From contig NZ_CP028324.1 in the NCBI RefSeq assembly GCF_003028855.1, positions 5,270,001 to 5,334,000 of the forward strand: a DNA stretch of 64,000 nucleotides, in the 5' to 3' direction. How positions within the stretch are numbered: the stretch's first letter is position 1; each line of letters opens with the position of its first letter. The position numbers were made by a program, and so were the translations under genes. Shown piece after piece: positions 26,725 through 37,560 of this stretch. The notes under the pieces are model-generated. The model saw only the letters and a list, made by a program, of their open reading frames with translations. It was not told where the DNA came from and made no database searches. This DNA is from Pseudoduganella armeniaca. GTDB taxonomy: Bacteria; Pseudomonadota; Gammaproteobacteria; Burkholderiales; Burkholderiaceae_D.

Positions 26725-27314
26725 ATGAAATTCTGTTCCGAATGCGCCCACCCCGTCGAGCTGATGGTGCCGCCCGGCGATAACCGGCCGCGCTACGTGT
26801 GCCCCAGTGCGCGACGATCCATTACCAGAACCCGAAGATGGTGATCGGCTCCATTCCCGTGTGGGAACGCGATGGCGAGCTGCAGGTACTGCTGTGCAAG
26901 CGTGCCATCGAACCGCGCTACGGCTACTGGACCCTGCCGGCCGGTTTCATGGAGAACAACGAGACGACGGCCGCGGCCGCGCAACGTGAAACGGAAGAGG
27001 AAGCGGGCGCCAATATCGAGCTGGGCCAGCTGTTTGCCCTGATCAATGTGTCGCACGTCCACCAGGTCCATATGTTCTACCTGGCCACCCTGCGCGACCT
27101 GGACTTCGCGCCCGGCGAGGAGAGCCTGGACGTGCGCATGTTCACGGAAAGCGAAATCCCGTGGGACGACCTGGCCTTCCCCACGATACGCCAGACGCTG
27201 GAGTTCTTCTTCGCCGACCGTGCCCGCATGCGCGAGCTGGGCCAGGCCAATTGCGGCTACGGCTTCCATACCCAGGACATCACGCGTCCGATGCGCGTCG
27301 CCAGCGAACCATGA
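26725..27314 (+). pseudogene. NUDIX hydrolase with N-terminal zinc ribbon, apparent frameshift at 26802
   Basis: The frame from ATG 26725 encodes MKFCSECAHPVELMVPPGDN and ends its sense at VCP, where a C4 run (26802-26805) seems to have lost one C. The other frame continues QCATIHYQNPKMV and the whole NUDIX domain to 27314. Together they give a C-x2-C...C-x2-C zinc ribbon followed by the Nudix box (GFMENNETTAAAAQRETEEE, then AG). The corrected protein is about 196 residues. The family hydrolyses nucleoside diphosphates linked to other moieties (ADP-ribose, NADH-like). As assembled, only a GTG start at 26799 would give a protein lacking the first half of the zinc ribbon. The stop overlaps the aat start (ATGA). 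Confidence 0.85.
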
Positions 27315-28039
27315 TTCCCTGGCTCGGCACGCATACGCCGTTCCCGGACGTGTCCGAGGCGCTGACGACGGAGGCGCCCGGGCTGCTGGCGGCCGGCGCC
27401 GACCTGTCGCCCGAGCGGCTCTTGATGGCGTACCGCAACGGCATCTTTCCCTGGTTCTCCGAAGGCCAGCCCATCCTGTGGTGGAGCACCGATCCGCGCA
27501 TGGTGCTGATGACGGCCGACTTCAAGGTGTCCGACAGCCTGAAGAAAACACTGAAGAAGGTGGAAAAAAGCAGCCGCACGGATGGGCGCTGGCAGGTGCG
27601 CTTCGACAGCGCCTTCGAACAGGTCATGCGCGCATGCGCGGCGCCGCGTCGCGACGGCCCCGGCACCTGGATTTCCGAGGACATCGTCAAGGGCTACACC
27701 GGACTGCACGAGCTGGGTTTCGCGCACTCGTCGGAAGTGTGGCTCGATGGCGAGCTGGTGGGCGGCGCCTATGGCGTCTCGATCGGCCAGATGTTCTACG
27801 GCGAATCGATGTTCGCCCGCGTCACGGATGCCTCCAAGGTGGCGTTGGCCTATCTCGTGCACTTCCTGAAACTGCAGGGCGTGCAGATGATCGACTGCCA
27901 GCAGGAGACCGGCCACCTGGCCTCGCTGGGCGCGGCGCCGATCCCCCGCAGCGCCTTCCTGGCCCACCTGCGCCAGGCGATCGCCAAGCCGCGCATCCGC
28001 AACTGGCAGCCCGTGCCGCCGTTCGTCGCCGCGGGGTAG
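27311..28039 (+). CDS. aat: Leucyl/phenylalanyl-tRNA-protein transferase
   Basis: 242 residues. Adds Leu or Phe from aminoacyl-tRNA to N-terminal Arg or Lys of proteins, making N-degrons for ClpS/ClpAP. Conserved stretches: YRNGIFPWFSEGQPILWWSTDPRM, GTWISEDIV, YGVSIGQMFYGESMF and QMIDCQQETGHLASLGA. The start overlaps the NUDIX stop by four bases. It is followed 129 bases later by bpt, the second bacterial N-degron transferase, so both branches are encoded together. Confidence 0.97.
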   Translation: MIPWLGTHTPFPDVSEALTTEAPGLLAAGADLSPERLLMAYRNGIFPWFSEGQPILWWSTDPRMVLMTADFKVSDSLKKTLKKVEKSSRTDGRWQVRFDSAFEQVMRACAAPRRDGPGTWISEDIVKGYTGLHELGFAHSSEVWLDGELVGGAYGVSIGQMFYGESMFARVTDASKVALAYLVHFLKLQGVQMIDCQQETGHLASLGAAPIPRSAFLAHLRQAIAKPRIRNWQPVPPFVAAG

Positions 28040-28168
28040 CCGCTGCGTGTGCGGCCGCACACATGCCCGTGGCGGAACGCGCTATGATACGTCCAACGTT
28101 ATCGCGCGATGGCACCGGGCTCCGGTGCCAAAGTCACAACATACGCCCACGCTGATCACAGGTTCTGC

Positions 28169-28897
28169 ATGACGCAGCTAAACGACCTTCCCTTTGCGGC
28201 CCTTCAGTTCTACACGACGGCGCCCTACCCTTGCAGTTACCTGGACTCCCGGCAGGCCCGCTCGCAGGTCGCGACGCCGTCGCACCTGATCAACGCGGAC
28301 GTCTACTCCGAGCTGGTGCGCAACGGCTTCCGCCGCAGCGGCATTTTCACGTACCGCCCGTATTGCGACGGCTGCCAGGCCTGCATTCCCGTGCGCGTGG
28401 TGGCCGATGCGTTCGCGCCCACGCGCGGCCAGCGCCGGGCCTGGGCCCGCCACAACGACCTGCGCACGGGCGTGGCCACGCTGTCGTTCTCGGACGAGCA
28501 CTATGCGCTCTACCTGCGCTACCAGAGCACGCGCCACGCGGGCGGCGGCATGGACCAGGACAGCCGCGACCAGTATGCCCAGTTCCTGCTGCAAAGCCGC
28601 GTCAACACCCGCCTCGTGGAGTTCCGCGAGCCGGACGGCACGCTGCGCATGGTCAGCATCATCGACGTGCTGTCGGACGGCCTCTCGTCCGTCTACACCT
28701 TCTTCGACCCGGACGTGCCGGGCGCCTCGTTCGGCACCTACAACGTGATGTGGCAGATCGCCCAGGCCAAGGAGCTGGGGCTGCCCTACGTCTACCTGGG
28801 CTACTGGATCGAGGAAAGCCCGAAGATGAGCTACAAGATCAAGTTCCAGCCGCTCGAGGCGCGCCGCAAGGGTGTGTGGAGCCTGCTGCAGGCATAG
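28169..28897 (+). CDS. bpt: Aspartate/glutamate leucyltransferase
   Basis: 242 residues, arginyltransferase-like fold. Bpt transfers Leu from Leu-tRNA to proteins starting with Asp or Glu, feeding them to ClpS-dependent degradation. Visible features are the N-terminal CSYLDSRQARSQVATP, the cysteine pair in YCDGCQACIPVRV, and the C-terminal catalytic part PYVYLGYWIEESPKMSYKIKF. The start at 28169 (MTQLNDLPF) matches the usual length; an upstream in-frame ATG is not supported. Older databases call it arginyl-tRNA-protein transferase. Confidence 0.95.
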   Translation: MTQLNDLPFAALQFYTTAPYPCSYLDSRQARSQVATPSHLINADVYSELVRNGFRRSGIFTYRPYCDGCQACIPVRVVADAFAPTRGQRRAWARHNDLRTGVATLSFSDEHYALYLRYQSTRHAGGGMDQDSRDQYAQFLLQSRVNTRLVEFREPDGTLRMVSIIDVLSDGLSSVYTFFDPDVPGASFGTYNVMWQIAQAKELGLPYVYLGYWIEESPKMSYKIKFQPLEARRKGVWSLLQA

Positions 28898-28949
28898 GTG
28901 GCCGCGGCGCTGCGGGTAAAATGGCGGGACTTCACCTGCACAACCCGCT

Positions 28950-29993
28950 ATGTCCGACAAATTCCTGTATTCCCTGCTGCGTCCCGCGCTGTTCTCGATG
29001 GACGCCGAGCGCGCCCACCATTTCACCCTCAACAACCTGAAGCGCCTGTCGAAGACCGGCCTGCTGCGCGCCATCGTGCAACCGCCGAAGCCCGATCCGC
29101 GCACCGTCATGGGTCTGCTGTTCAAGAACCCGGTCGGCCTGGCCGCGGGGCTGGACAAGGACGGTGCCTACATCGACGCGCTGGCCGACCTGGGCTTCGG
29201 CTCCATCGAGGTCGGCACCGTCACGCCGCGCGCCCAACCGGGCAATCCGCTGCCGCGCATGTTCCGCCTGCCGGCGGCGCACGGCATCATCAACCGGATG
29301 GGCTTCAACAACGGCGGCGTCGATGCGTTCGTCGCCAACGTACAGGCGTCGCGCTTCTACCAGGGCAAGGCCGGCGTGCTGGGCCTGAACATCGGCAAGA
29401 ACGCCGATACGCCGATCGAGCGCGCCGCCGACGACTACCTGCACTGCCTGCAGAAGGTCTACCCTTACGCCAGCTACGTGACGGTCAACATCTCGTCGCC
29501 CAACACGAAGAACCTGCGCCAGCTGCAAGGCGGTTCGGAGCTCGATGGCCTGCTGGCCCAGCTGAAGGACGCCCAGCAGCGCCTGGCCGACCAGCACAAG
29601 CGCTACGTGCCGATCGCGCTGAAGATCGCGCCGGACATGGACGGCGACCAGGTCAAGAACATCGCCGACGCGCTGGTGCGCCACCGCATCGACGGCGTCA
29701 TCGCCACCAACACCACGCTGTCGCGCACCGCCGTGCAAGGCATGCTGCATGGCGCCGAGGCGGGCGGCCTGTCGGGCGCACCGGTGTTCGAGCTGTCCAA
29801 CCAAGTCATCCGCCTGTTGAAGGCCGAACTGGGCGACGCCCTGCCGATCATCGGCGTGGGCGGTATCATGCGTGGGGTGGATGCGCAGGCCAAGATCGCC
29901 GCGGGCGCGCAACTGGTACAGCTGTACAGCGGCCTGATTTACGCCGGCCCGGCCCTCGTGCGCGACTGCGCCGACGCGCTGCGCGGCGCCTGA
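28950..29993 (+). CDS. pyrD: Dihydroorotate dehydrogenase (quinone), class 2
   Basis: 347 residues. Oxidises dihydroorotate to orotate in pyrimidine synthesis, passing electrons to the respiratory quinone at the inner membrane. The N-terminal amphipathic helix pair (LLRPALFSMDAERAHH) that reaches quinone identifies class 2. FMN and substrate segments: GLAAGLDKDGAYIDAL, NRMGFNNGG, NISSPNTKNLR (with the catalytic Ser), TNTTLSR and GVGGI. It follows the aat-bpt pair and is 12 bases from the next gene, so probably cotranscribed with it. Confidence 0.96.
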   Translation: MSDKFLYSLLRPALFSMDAERAHHFTLNNLKRLSKTGLLRAIVQPPKPDPRTVMGLLFKNPVGLAAGLDKDGAYIDALADLGFGSIEVGTVTPRAQPGNPLPRMFRLPAAHGIINRMGFNNGGVDAFVANVQASRFYQGKAGVLGLNIGKNADTPIERAADDYLHCLQKVYPYASYVTVNISSPNTKNLRQLQGGSELDGLLAQLKDAQQRLADQHKRYVPIALKIAPDMDGDQVKNIADALVRHRIDGVIATNTTLSRTAVQGMLHGAEAGGLSGAPVFELSNQVIRLLKAELGDALPIIGVGGIMRGVDAQAKIAAGAQLVQLYSGLIYAGPALVRDCADALRGA

Positions 29994-30005
29994 TAAAGGA
30001 CATCG

Positions 30006-31052
30006 ATGGAACAAGTAAAACTGGGTCGTACCGACCTGGCGGTCAGCCGCATCTGCCTCGGCACGATGACGTTCGGCGAGCAGAACACGGAAAGCGACGC
30101 GCACAGCCAGCTGGACCTGGCTTTGGCGCGCGGCATCAACTTCATCGACACGGCGGAGATGTATCCCGTGATGCCGAGCGCCGCGACGCAAGGCTCGACC
30201 GAGCGATTCATCGGCACGTGGCTGAAGAAGACGGGTCGCCGTGACCAGGTCGTGCTGGCCACCAAGGCGGCCGGACCGAATCCGAACGCCACCTGGATCC
30301 GCGACGGCAAGCAGAACTTCGACGAAGTCAACCTGCGCGCGGCGGTGGAGACGAGCCTGCGGCGGCTGCAGACGGACTATATCGACCTGTACCAGCTGCA
30401 CTGGCCCAGCCGCAACGTGCCGATCTTCGGCGCCACCGCGTTCGAGCCGGCCAAGGAGAGGGAAGCCGTCGCGATCGAGGACACGCTGGCCGCGCTGGGC
30501 AAGCTGGTCGACGAAGGCAAGATCCGCCACATCGGCGTGTCGAACGAGTCGTGCTGGGGCGTGTGCGAATTCGTCAAGCAGGCCGAGATGAAGGGCCTGC
30601 CGCGCATCGCGACGATCCAGAACCTGTACAACCTGACGGCGCGCCACTTCGAAACCAGCCTGCTGGACGAGACCTGCTACCGCACGGACGTCAGCCTCCT
30701 GGCCTACAGCCCGCTCGCCTTCGGCCAGCTGACGGCCAAGTACCACGACGACCCGAAGGCGCACGGCCGCCTGACGCTCTTCCCACCGACCTGGAGCCCG
30801 CGCTACCTGCGCCCGGGCGTGCTGGCCGCGGTCGCCCAGTACACGCAACTGGCGCGCGACAACGGCCTGACGCCGACGCAGCTGGCGCTGGCGTGGTGCT
30901 ACTCGCGCTGGTTCGTCGCCTCGACCATCATCGGCGCCACCACGCTGGCGCAGCTGGAAGAGAACATCGCAGCGTACACGGTCAAGCTGCCGCAGCATGT
31001 GCTGGAGGCGGTGGATGCGATCCACGCCGGCCTGCCGAACCCCGGGCAGTAG
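30006..31052 (+). CDS. tas: Aldo/keto reductase, Tas-like
   Basis: 348 residues, NADPH-dependent aldo/keto reductase. The fold-defining residues are visible: D and Y in FIDTAEMYP, K in VVLATKAAG and H in IDLYQLHWPSR, forming the Asp-Tyr-Lys-His tetrad. Length and the PVMPSAATQGSTERFIG insertion match the Tas subgroup, which complements tyrosine auxotrophy in E. coli under some conditions; the natural substrate is unknown. It is followed at once by a palindromic repeat. Confidence 0.9.
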   Translation: MEQVKLGRTDLAVSRICLGTMTFGEQNTESDAHSQLDLALARGINFIDTAEMYPVMPSAATQGSTERFIGTWLKKTGRRDQVVLATKAAGPNPNATWIRDGKQNFDEVNLRAAVETSLRRLQTDYIDLYQLHWPSRNVPIFGATAFEPAKEREAVAIEDTLAALGKLVDEGKIRHIGVSNESCWGVCEFVKQAEMKGLPRIATIQNLYNLTARHFETSLLDETCYRTDVSLLAYSPLAFGQLTAKYHDDPKAHGRLTLFPPTWSPRYLRPGVLAAVAQYTQLARDNGLTPTQLALAWCYSRWFVASTIIGATTLAQLEENIAAYTVKLPQHVLEAVDAIHAGLPNPGQ

Positions 31053-31060
31053 AAGCCCCT

Positions 31061-31114
31061 GGTGACAGGCACCTGATTCAGGGCGCTAACGTCCTGAATC
31101 AGGTGCCTGTCACC
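31061..31114. repeat. GGTGACAGGCACC-family palindrome
   Basis: A 25-base arm GGTGACAGGCACCTGATTCA plus GGGCG, loop CTAA, and the complementary arm 31090-31114, with a single mismatch. Same family as 13490, 44316 and 48017. It lies nine bases after the aldo/keto reductase stop. Confidence 0.85.
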
Positions 31115-31229
31115 GTGCGTCTCCCCCTACTCATCTATAGACGAAATATTCATAAGCAAAGCGCTTTGCAATCGTTCGTGCGCGCGTGATGGGACATTAA
31201 TATAGCGTGGTCGATAACCATTCACGCTA

Positions 31230-33623
31230 ATGATGAGCACACGCCACCAGAAATCCCTTCTCGTCTTCTCCCTGATCGCCGCCGCCACGGCCCCTGTCTT
31301 CGCGCAGGAAGCGCCGGCCGCGGGCGACATGCAGACTGTCGTCGTGACGGGTACCTACGCCAAGAACCGCCGCAGCGCCGATTCCGAATCGCCGGTCGAC
31401 ATCATCGGCGCCAAGGAGCTGCAGGCCACCGGCTCCACCGAGCTGGCCTCCGTGCTGGCGCGCGTGCTGCCCTCGATGAACTTCCCGCGCCCTTCCGGGG
31501 CCGACGCGTCCGATGCCGTGCGCCCCGCCCAACTGCGCGGCCTGGCGCCGGACCAGGTGCTGGTGCTGGTGAACGGCAAGCGCCGTCACACGTCCGCCGT
31601 CATCAACGTCAACGGCACCTCCGGCCGCGGCTCGGCGCCGGTGGACCTGAACGCGATCCCGCTGGCCGCGATCGACCATATCGAGGTGCTGCGTGACGGC
31701 GCTTCGGCGCAGTACGGCTCGGACGCCATCGCCGGTGTCGTCAACATCATCCTGAAAAAGGGACCACGCGGCGGCGACGTCGAAGTGGGCTATGGCGAAT
31801 ACCAGGAAGGCGACGGCACGCAGAAGACCGTCAAGGCCTCCGGCGGCTTCTCGCTGGGCGACAAGGGCTGGCTGCGCCTGGCGGCCGAAGCGGCCGATCG
31901 CGGCCCGACCAACCGCGCCGGCGCGGACACGCGCAACAACCAGGAGCCGCTGTACGGCCAGGTGACGCAACGCTACGGCGATTCGGACACGCAGCCGCGC
32001 AACGTGCTGTTCAACGCCCAGTACCAGGTGGGCGAGAACACCGACTTGTATGCGTTCGGCCAGTTCGGCCGGCGCGACACCGAAGCCGCCGCGACCTGGC
32101 GTTCGGCGCTGGTGGCCGTCCCTGGCACCCAGCCGCCGCGCTACGAGCAGCGCACGCCGCTGTTCCCGAACGGCTTCCTGCCGCTGCAGAACAGCGAATC
32201 GACCGATGCGTCGCTGGTGGCCGGCCTGCGCGGCGATGCTGCGGGCTGGCGCTGGGATGCCAGCGTGGACTACGGCCGCAACAGCTTCTGGCTCGATAGC
32301 GACAATACCGTCAACCAGGACCTGAAGGCGCAGAGCCCGACCCATTTCCACCTCGGCAAGCTGACCAATACGCAGTCGGTCGCGAACCTCGACCTGGCGC
32401 GCGAGATCCAGGTCGCGGCCTTCAGCGGCCCGCTGACGGTGGCCACCGGCATCGAGATCCGCCACGAGCAATACGAGATCGGTGCCGGCGACGAGGCGTC
32501 GTACACGGGCAGCGGCGCGCAGGGCTTCGCCGGCTTCCGCCCCGTCAACGCAGGCAAGAACAGCCGCAGCAACCAGTCGGCCTACGTCAACCTGGAAGCG
32601 CAGGTGACGCCGAAGCTGTCCGGCGCGCTGGCCACCCGCTACGAGCACTATACGGACTTCGGCAGCACCACGTCCGCCAAGGCTTCCGCGCGCTATGCGT
32701 TCAACGAGGCCGTGTCGCTGCGCGGTACCGCGTCCTCAGGCTTCCGCGCACCGTCGCTGGCGCAGCAGTTCTACACGATCACGACGACCAACTTCTCCGT
32801 CATCAACGGCTTCAACACCCCGATCGAGACCGGCACGTTCGCCGTCAACAGCGCGGCGGCGCGGGCCATTGGCTCGCAGCCGCTGAAGGCGGAGAAGGCG
32901 CGCAACTACAGCATCGGCCTGCAGCTGGCGCCAACGCGCAACTTCAACACCAGCATCGACGTCTACCGCATCTTCGTCGACGACCGCATCGCGCTGTCGG
33001 CCAACATGACCTTGCCGGTGGACCTGCGCAACGCGCTGGCGCGGCAAGGCGTGCAGGTGGGCGCGGGCCGCTACTTCACCAACGCCATCGACACCAAGAC
33101 GACGGGCGTGGACGTCGTCAGCACGTATCGTCTGGACCTGCCGAACCGCGACCGCGTCGACTTCACGCTGGCGTATAACCACAACAAGAACGAGGTGGAG
33201 CATGTCGCCGACAATCCGGAGCTCCTGACGCGCAACGCACTGCTGCTGATCGACCGCCAGACGGTGCTGCGCACCACGGTGGGTTCGCCGAAGGACAAGC
33301 TGAGCCTCGGTATCGACTACACGGCACCGCGCTGGGGCGCGCACGCGCAGGCCACGCAGTACGGCAAGTTCACGGTCCCGCAGAACAACCCGGCGTTCGA
33401 CCAGACCTACGGCCGCCAGTGGGTGGTGGACGTATCGGCCAGCCTGAAGCTGGGCCAGAACTGGCGCGTGACGGCCGGTATCGACAACCTGGCGGACAGC
33501 TATCCGGACAAGACCACGTCGGCCAACAACCTGAACGTGGGCGGCGTCTACCCGTACAGCATCTGGTCGCCGGCGGGGTTCAATGGGCGTTATTACTACG
33601 CCAAGGTGGGGTACAGCTGGTAA
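31230..33623 (+). CDS. TonB-dependent outer-membrane receptor
   Basis: 797 residues. A signal peptide ends near TAPVFAQ, followed by a TonB-box-like MQTVVVTGTYAKNRR, the plug domain (about residues 50-170: SPVDIIGAKELQATG, VLVLVNGKRRH, IEVLRDGASAQYGSDAIAGV) and a 22-strand barrel ending in an aromatic-rich YYYAKVGYSW typical of the outer-membrane insertion signal. The ligand cannot be told; no iron or vitamin genes are adjacent. Two ATGs (31230 and 31233) are possible; neither has a clear ribosome site. A bidirectional terminator follows. Confidence 0.93.
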   Translation: MMSTRHQKSLLVFSLIAAATAPVFAQEAPAAGDMQTVVVTGTYAKNRRSADSESPVDIIGAKELQATGSTELASVLARVLPSMNFPRPSGADASDAVRPAQLRGLAPDQVLVLVNGKRRHTSAVINVNGTSGRGSAPVDLNAIPLAAIDHIEVLRDGASAQYGSDAIAGVVNIILKKGPRGGDVEVGYGEYQEGDGTQKTVKASGGFSLGDKGWLRLAAEAADRGPTNRAGADTRNNQEPLYGQVTQRYGDSDTQPRNVLFNAQYQVGENTDLYAFGQFGRRDTEAAATWRSALVAVPGTQPPRYEQRTPLFPNGFLPLQNSESTDASLVAGLRGDAAGWRWDASVDYGRNSFWLDSDNTVNQDLKAQSPTHFHLGKLTNTQSVANLDLAREIQVAAFSGPLTVATGIEIRHEQYEIGAGDEASYTGSGAQGFAGFRPVNAGKNSRSNQSAYVNLEAQVTPKLSGALATRYEHYTDFGSTTSAKASARYAFNEAVSLRGTASSGFRAPSLAQQFYTITTTNFSVINGFNTPIETGTFAVNSAAARAIGSQPLKAEKARNYSIGLQLAPTRNFNTSIDVYRIFVDDRIALSANMTLPVDLRNALARQGVQVGAGRYFTNAIDTKTTGVDVVSTYRLDLPNRDRVDFTLAYNHNKNEVEHVADNPELLTRNALLLIDRQTVLRTTVGSPKDKLSLGIDYTAPRWGAHAQATQYGKFTVPQNNPAFDQTYGRQWVVDVSASLKLGQNWRVTAGIDNLADSYPDKTTSANNLNVGGVYPYSIWSPAGFNGRYYYAKVGYSW

Positions 33624-33630
33624 AGGATGT

Positions 33631-33665
33631 AAAAAAAATCCCGATCGTCGATCGGGATTTTTTTG
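33631..33665. terminator. Bidirectional intrinsic terminator after the receptor gene
   Basis: A-run, TCCCGATC (33639-33646), GTC, GATCGGGA (33650-33657), T-run. It serves the receptor (+) and possibly the RHS island (-), whose last stop codon is at 33768. Confidence 0.85.
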
Positions 33666-33767
33666 TTCTCGAAACACCCCTCTCAGGCCGTAACCAGGAA
33701 CGGAGCAGGCACATTGCTGTTTCCGTCTCCGATCCTGGAGGCCGAAGGACTGGCGGGAAGGCGCGTC

Positions 33768-36700
33768 CTATGGGCTTACGCGTTGGGCAACACGTTTCCC
33801 AGCCAGATACATGTATTCGATCAACTTGTTCGTGGACGGTGTGTACTCGACAAGAAGATTGCCCTGATTATTATATACCTCATAAGTTTTCACCCCGGCT
33901 TTGGATACCCAGATACGCTGATTGGTACCGTCATAAGCATATTCGACTTTCGCAGCGCCTGAGCAGTTGATGCAGCGAAGGTTCGGAACGCCATCATAGG
34001 TATATGCGTTGCCTCGAGCTGTGGCAATGTCGCCATACCCGTCATAGGTCAAGCTGACGTTCTGGTTACCCGAAATACCGCTGAGCCGGTTCGACGTATC
34101 GTAGCGGTAGTAAGTAGCATTGCTTCCGAATACCTGTTGCGTAATATTGCCGGCACCGTCATAGACAATGCCACCGCTACCCCAAGGCCCGCTGACCGAG
34201 GTCAGGCGATCCACACCGTCGTAGCCCATGACGCGATTCAGGCTCCCATCGACGCTGTCGGAAATCGACTTCAGATTTCCTTTGCCATCATATGCGTAGG
34301 ACGTGTTCAGGTAACTCACACTTCCTTTTGTCAACGACATGGTGCTTGGCCAAAGGCGTGAATTTTGCGCGTAGCTCGAACGTGTCCCATTCGCGTAGGA
34401 CATGGATTGCACTTGCCCGGACGGCCAGTAAGCAACGGCGCTCACGTAGGTGCCGACTTTCGAAGGCCTGCCAAGTAGATCCGGTGCCAGGTCCACGCTA
34501 CGGCCGGAACGGGGATAAGTCAGCGATGTCAGCTGATCGTTACCGTTATATCCATAAGTAGTCAGGAACGGATAGGTATCGACCGTCAACAGCTCGTTGA
34601 CGAGGTTGTCGTTGTCGTCATAATTATACGTGTGGGTTGCCGCCGTGGAGCTGACGGACTTCAGCTTATTGGTCTTCGTATAGACTTGGCTTACCGCGGG
34701 CGTGCTGCCGGGATAGGTAACCGATACCAGACGGTTCAGGCCGTCGTAGACATATGTGGTTGTGGCACCACCCATTACCCGTGTCGTCATATTGCCGGCA
34801 TCATCACGGCCATAAGTGGTCGTACCGTTTTCCGGTTGGGTAATCGATGCCAGGTAATACCTGCTGTCGTAGCCGTAAGTGCGGGTGATCCCCCTTGCGT
34901 GACCGAAGTCACCAGGTCCTTGACATTGCGGACGATGGTGATATTCGCCGCCGGCACCGCACTTGTCGTACTCATCAGGTAGCGTTGTGCCGGGTTGCCA
35001 TAGGAACGGTAGGTGGAGACCGTGATATTCCCGGCCTCGTCGCGGGTTGTCTGGCTGCCAGCACCGTAGGTAATGGTCTTCGATGTGCCATCGGCATTAC
35101 GCTCTTCGGTGATGCGCCCGAGTCCGTCGTAGCCATACGATGTGCCGTCGGATCCACCTGGATTGGACACGAACGTCTTGCGTCCCAACGGATCATAACT
35201 GTAGCGAGTTACGATGCCGCCAAGCGAAACCGCTTCTTGCCGGCCAAACCCATCGAGGGTAGTTACTTCAGCCAATTGTCCCCGCGTTACGGATACCGAG
35301 TTTGCCCCGTAAACCACCGTCTTCTTATTGCCAACGGGGTAAGACGTACTCGTCATCCGACCCAGGCCGTCGAAAGTATATGTCGTGGTCTTGCCCTCTC
35401 CGTTGGTTTCGGACGTGACGTTCCCGGCATCGTCGACTACCTTGGTAAGCGTTACCTGCTCGGGCATCACCGTCGTCTGGGCGATGCCGCGTTTGTAGTT
35501 CGAGTAGGTATGCTTCAAACCTCGAGGAAAGGTCGTCGTCGCTACGTTGCCCAAAGCGTCATACGTGTACGACGTGACGACGCCGTCCTTGCTCAACGAT
35601 GCAATATTGCCATTAGCATCGAACGTTCGCAGCGTGCTACTGCCCGGATACGTCTCATCCTTCAGCTGACCGACCACCCATTTTGCAGTGTTGTTGTTAT
35701 AGGTACGCGACGTTACCCTGCTCCCGCCATTAGGGCCGCTTTCCGTCACCGTGGCCGCACCGCCGAAGGCATCATAACCGGCATAGCCTGTCGTATAGGC
35801 AGCACCGTCGAGGTTAATTGTCGTGCTCGTCAGTGTCGGCACCCGCGCAGGGCGGTCAATGATTCCGATTCGACCGTGGATGACATTGACAGTATTTGCA
35901 CCGAGAGCCCGGCTGGACCAATCATAGGTCTCCGTAAGGTTATCGTTGATCTTTTTCTCGACCAACAGACCGACTTGCCAGGCGCCGCCCCATTTTTCAG
36001 TGCCGTAACCCCACATGAAAAGTGGTCCAGCAACATTGACCGCATCGGTATTGAAGTAGCCCACCCCGATGTGCTTGTACTGGGTAACACCATCCGGTCC
36101 TTCGACGCGCGTCACGTCATACTGATTGGCATTGGTTGCCGGAGCATAGCTGTATTTCCATACCCCGCCATCCGACGTTGTCCGCTTTACAACACGCAAC
36201 GCTTGGAAGATATCGTCAGCCATTGCCATTCTGACCTGCTCAGGCTCATGCTCGTAATACGGGTCGTATATCGCATATGGCTCAGATTTGTCGTACTCGT
36301 ACGAAATCGACCCACCCGATGGCGTAGCAATGCTGCGCAACTTGTCGCTTACAATAAGACGGGCAGAAATATCCGTACCGCCGGAATATCCGTCGACATT
36401 CTGATCATAGGGCACATGATCATAGTAGGAAAACTTCCACGACTGTCCGTCCGGACGCACGACTTCGGTCAGCATGCTGTAGATCTGGCTCGGCGGATTG
36501 ACCTGCTTGACCACGCCGCCTTCATAATACGTCTGTGTCGCGGTATTGCTGTATCTGTATTGCCACGTTGCTCCATCGGAACGGACCACACTGCTGAGCC
36601 GCACCGTGCGACCAGGCGAGGCATGCGAGCTTCCCTGGATCGGCGCATCGTAATTCAGCGTAAGGACCTGGCCATCGCTTGACGTGACACGTACAGGCAG

Positions 36701-37504
36701 CTTTGCCGTAAACATTGTCCGGTTATCTTCGTACTTATAGATTTTCGGATTGACGAATGTCGTATAAGCGATGGAAAACCAGTTGCCCATCTTGTCTGTA
36801 ATGCGCGTCGCATTCAGCACCAATTTCTGTGCAGGACGGTTTTCGTCGTTGTACGCCGGATTGTTGGCCGTCGTATAGAAAATGATTTCAGCAGTCTTGC
36901 TACCCAACTCATAGACTGTTCCAACTGGGGACGTCAGCTTATAGGCAGTGCCACTGCACGTGAGTTTCCAGTTGGATGGGCTCTTGTAATTTCCGCTGTC
37001 GTCGCTGAAGAAGTTCTCGGTTCGTCCGTCGGGGAACTCCATTTTGTGCATGACATGAGCCGGCACCTGCGGGGCCGCCCCGCAGAGCGTATCATAGCTC
37101 TCCACCGGAGCCTCTTGCACAGCATATGTTTCGCGACCAGTGAGGATCACTTTGGGCGCGAAGGCAAAGCTCCACCCCCACCCGCTACCGATATGCGAGG
37201 TGTTGTAGCCAATTCCTTGCAGCCAGCGGGGGCCGAAGAATACACGGCTGGGAGTATAGCTCCGTTCCAACGACAGGTTGAAATTACCGTTATTCTTCAG
37301 GACGACGTCCGTCTGCCGTATGGTCAGGTCGCCGGAGTAAGGATCGACCTTATCGATGTTCTCGTAGACCTCCGCTATCCGATTAGCCGTCTGTTCCTCG
37401 TGGGGGTTGCGGGTGATGGCGGTCTGCGCATGGGCCTGGTGCAATGGCACGGCCATTGTCACGACTGCCAAGCCCAGGCAATGTAAATTTATATTGGTTT
37501 TCAT
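33768..37504 (-). pseudogene. Secreted RHS-repeat protein lacking core and toxin, apparent frameshift at 34890
   Basis: The start at 37504 gives a signal peptide (MKTNINLHCLGLAVVTMAVP... ending HAQ). A beta-rich N-terminal region contains YSGDLTIRQTD and LSLERSYTPSR. Many RHS/YD repeats follow from about residue 620 (e.g. TSYTYDALGNVATTTFP, TYTFDGLGRMTSTSYP). The frame breaks at a C5 run on the plus strand (34890-34894): one frame ends GGSPALTATTAG, the other continues RTYGYDSRYYLASITQPENG. Restoring one base gives about 1,245 residues. The product stops at IEYMYLAGKRVAQRVSP, exactly before the position where an RHS protein normally enters its DxxG-type core. Core and toxin are on the neighbouring gene at 37859. 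Lower GC than the backbone. Confidence 0.82.
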
Positions 37505-37560
37505 AACATTCAAATCAAAGTTTGCTGCGCCGGCTTGCTGCCGACGCAACCAAGAGCCTT

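Noticed and set aside
28932..31025. 697-residue minus-strand ORF over pyrD and the aldo/keto reductase
   Set aside because: Spans two well-conserved genes on the other strand; composition typical of GC-rich antisense frames.
34895..36682. 595-residue plus-strand ORF opposite the RHS gene
   Set aside because: The minus strand shows YD repeats and a signal peptide; the plus ORF has none.
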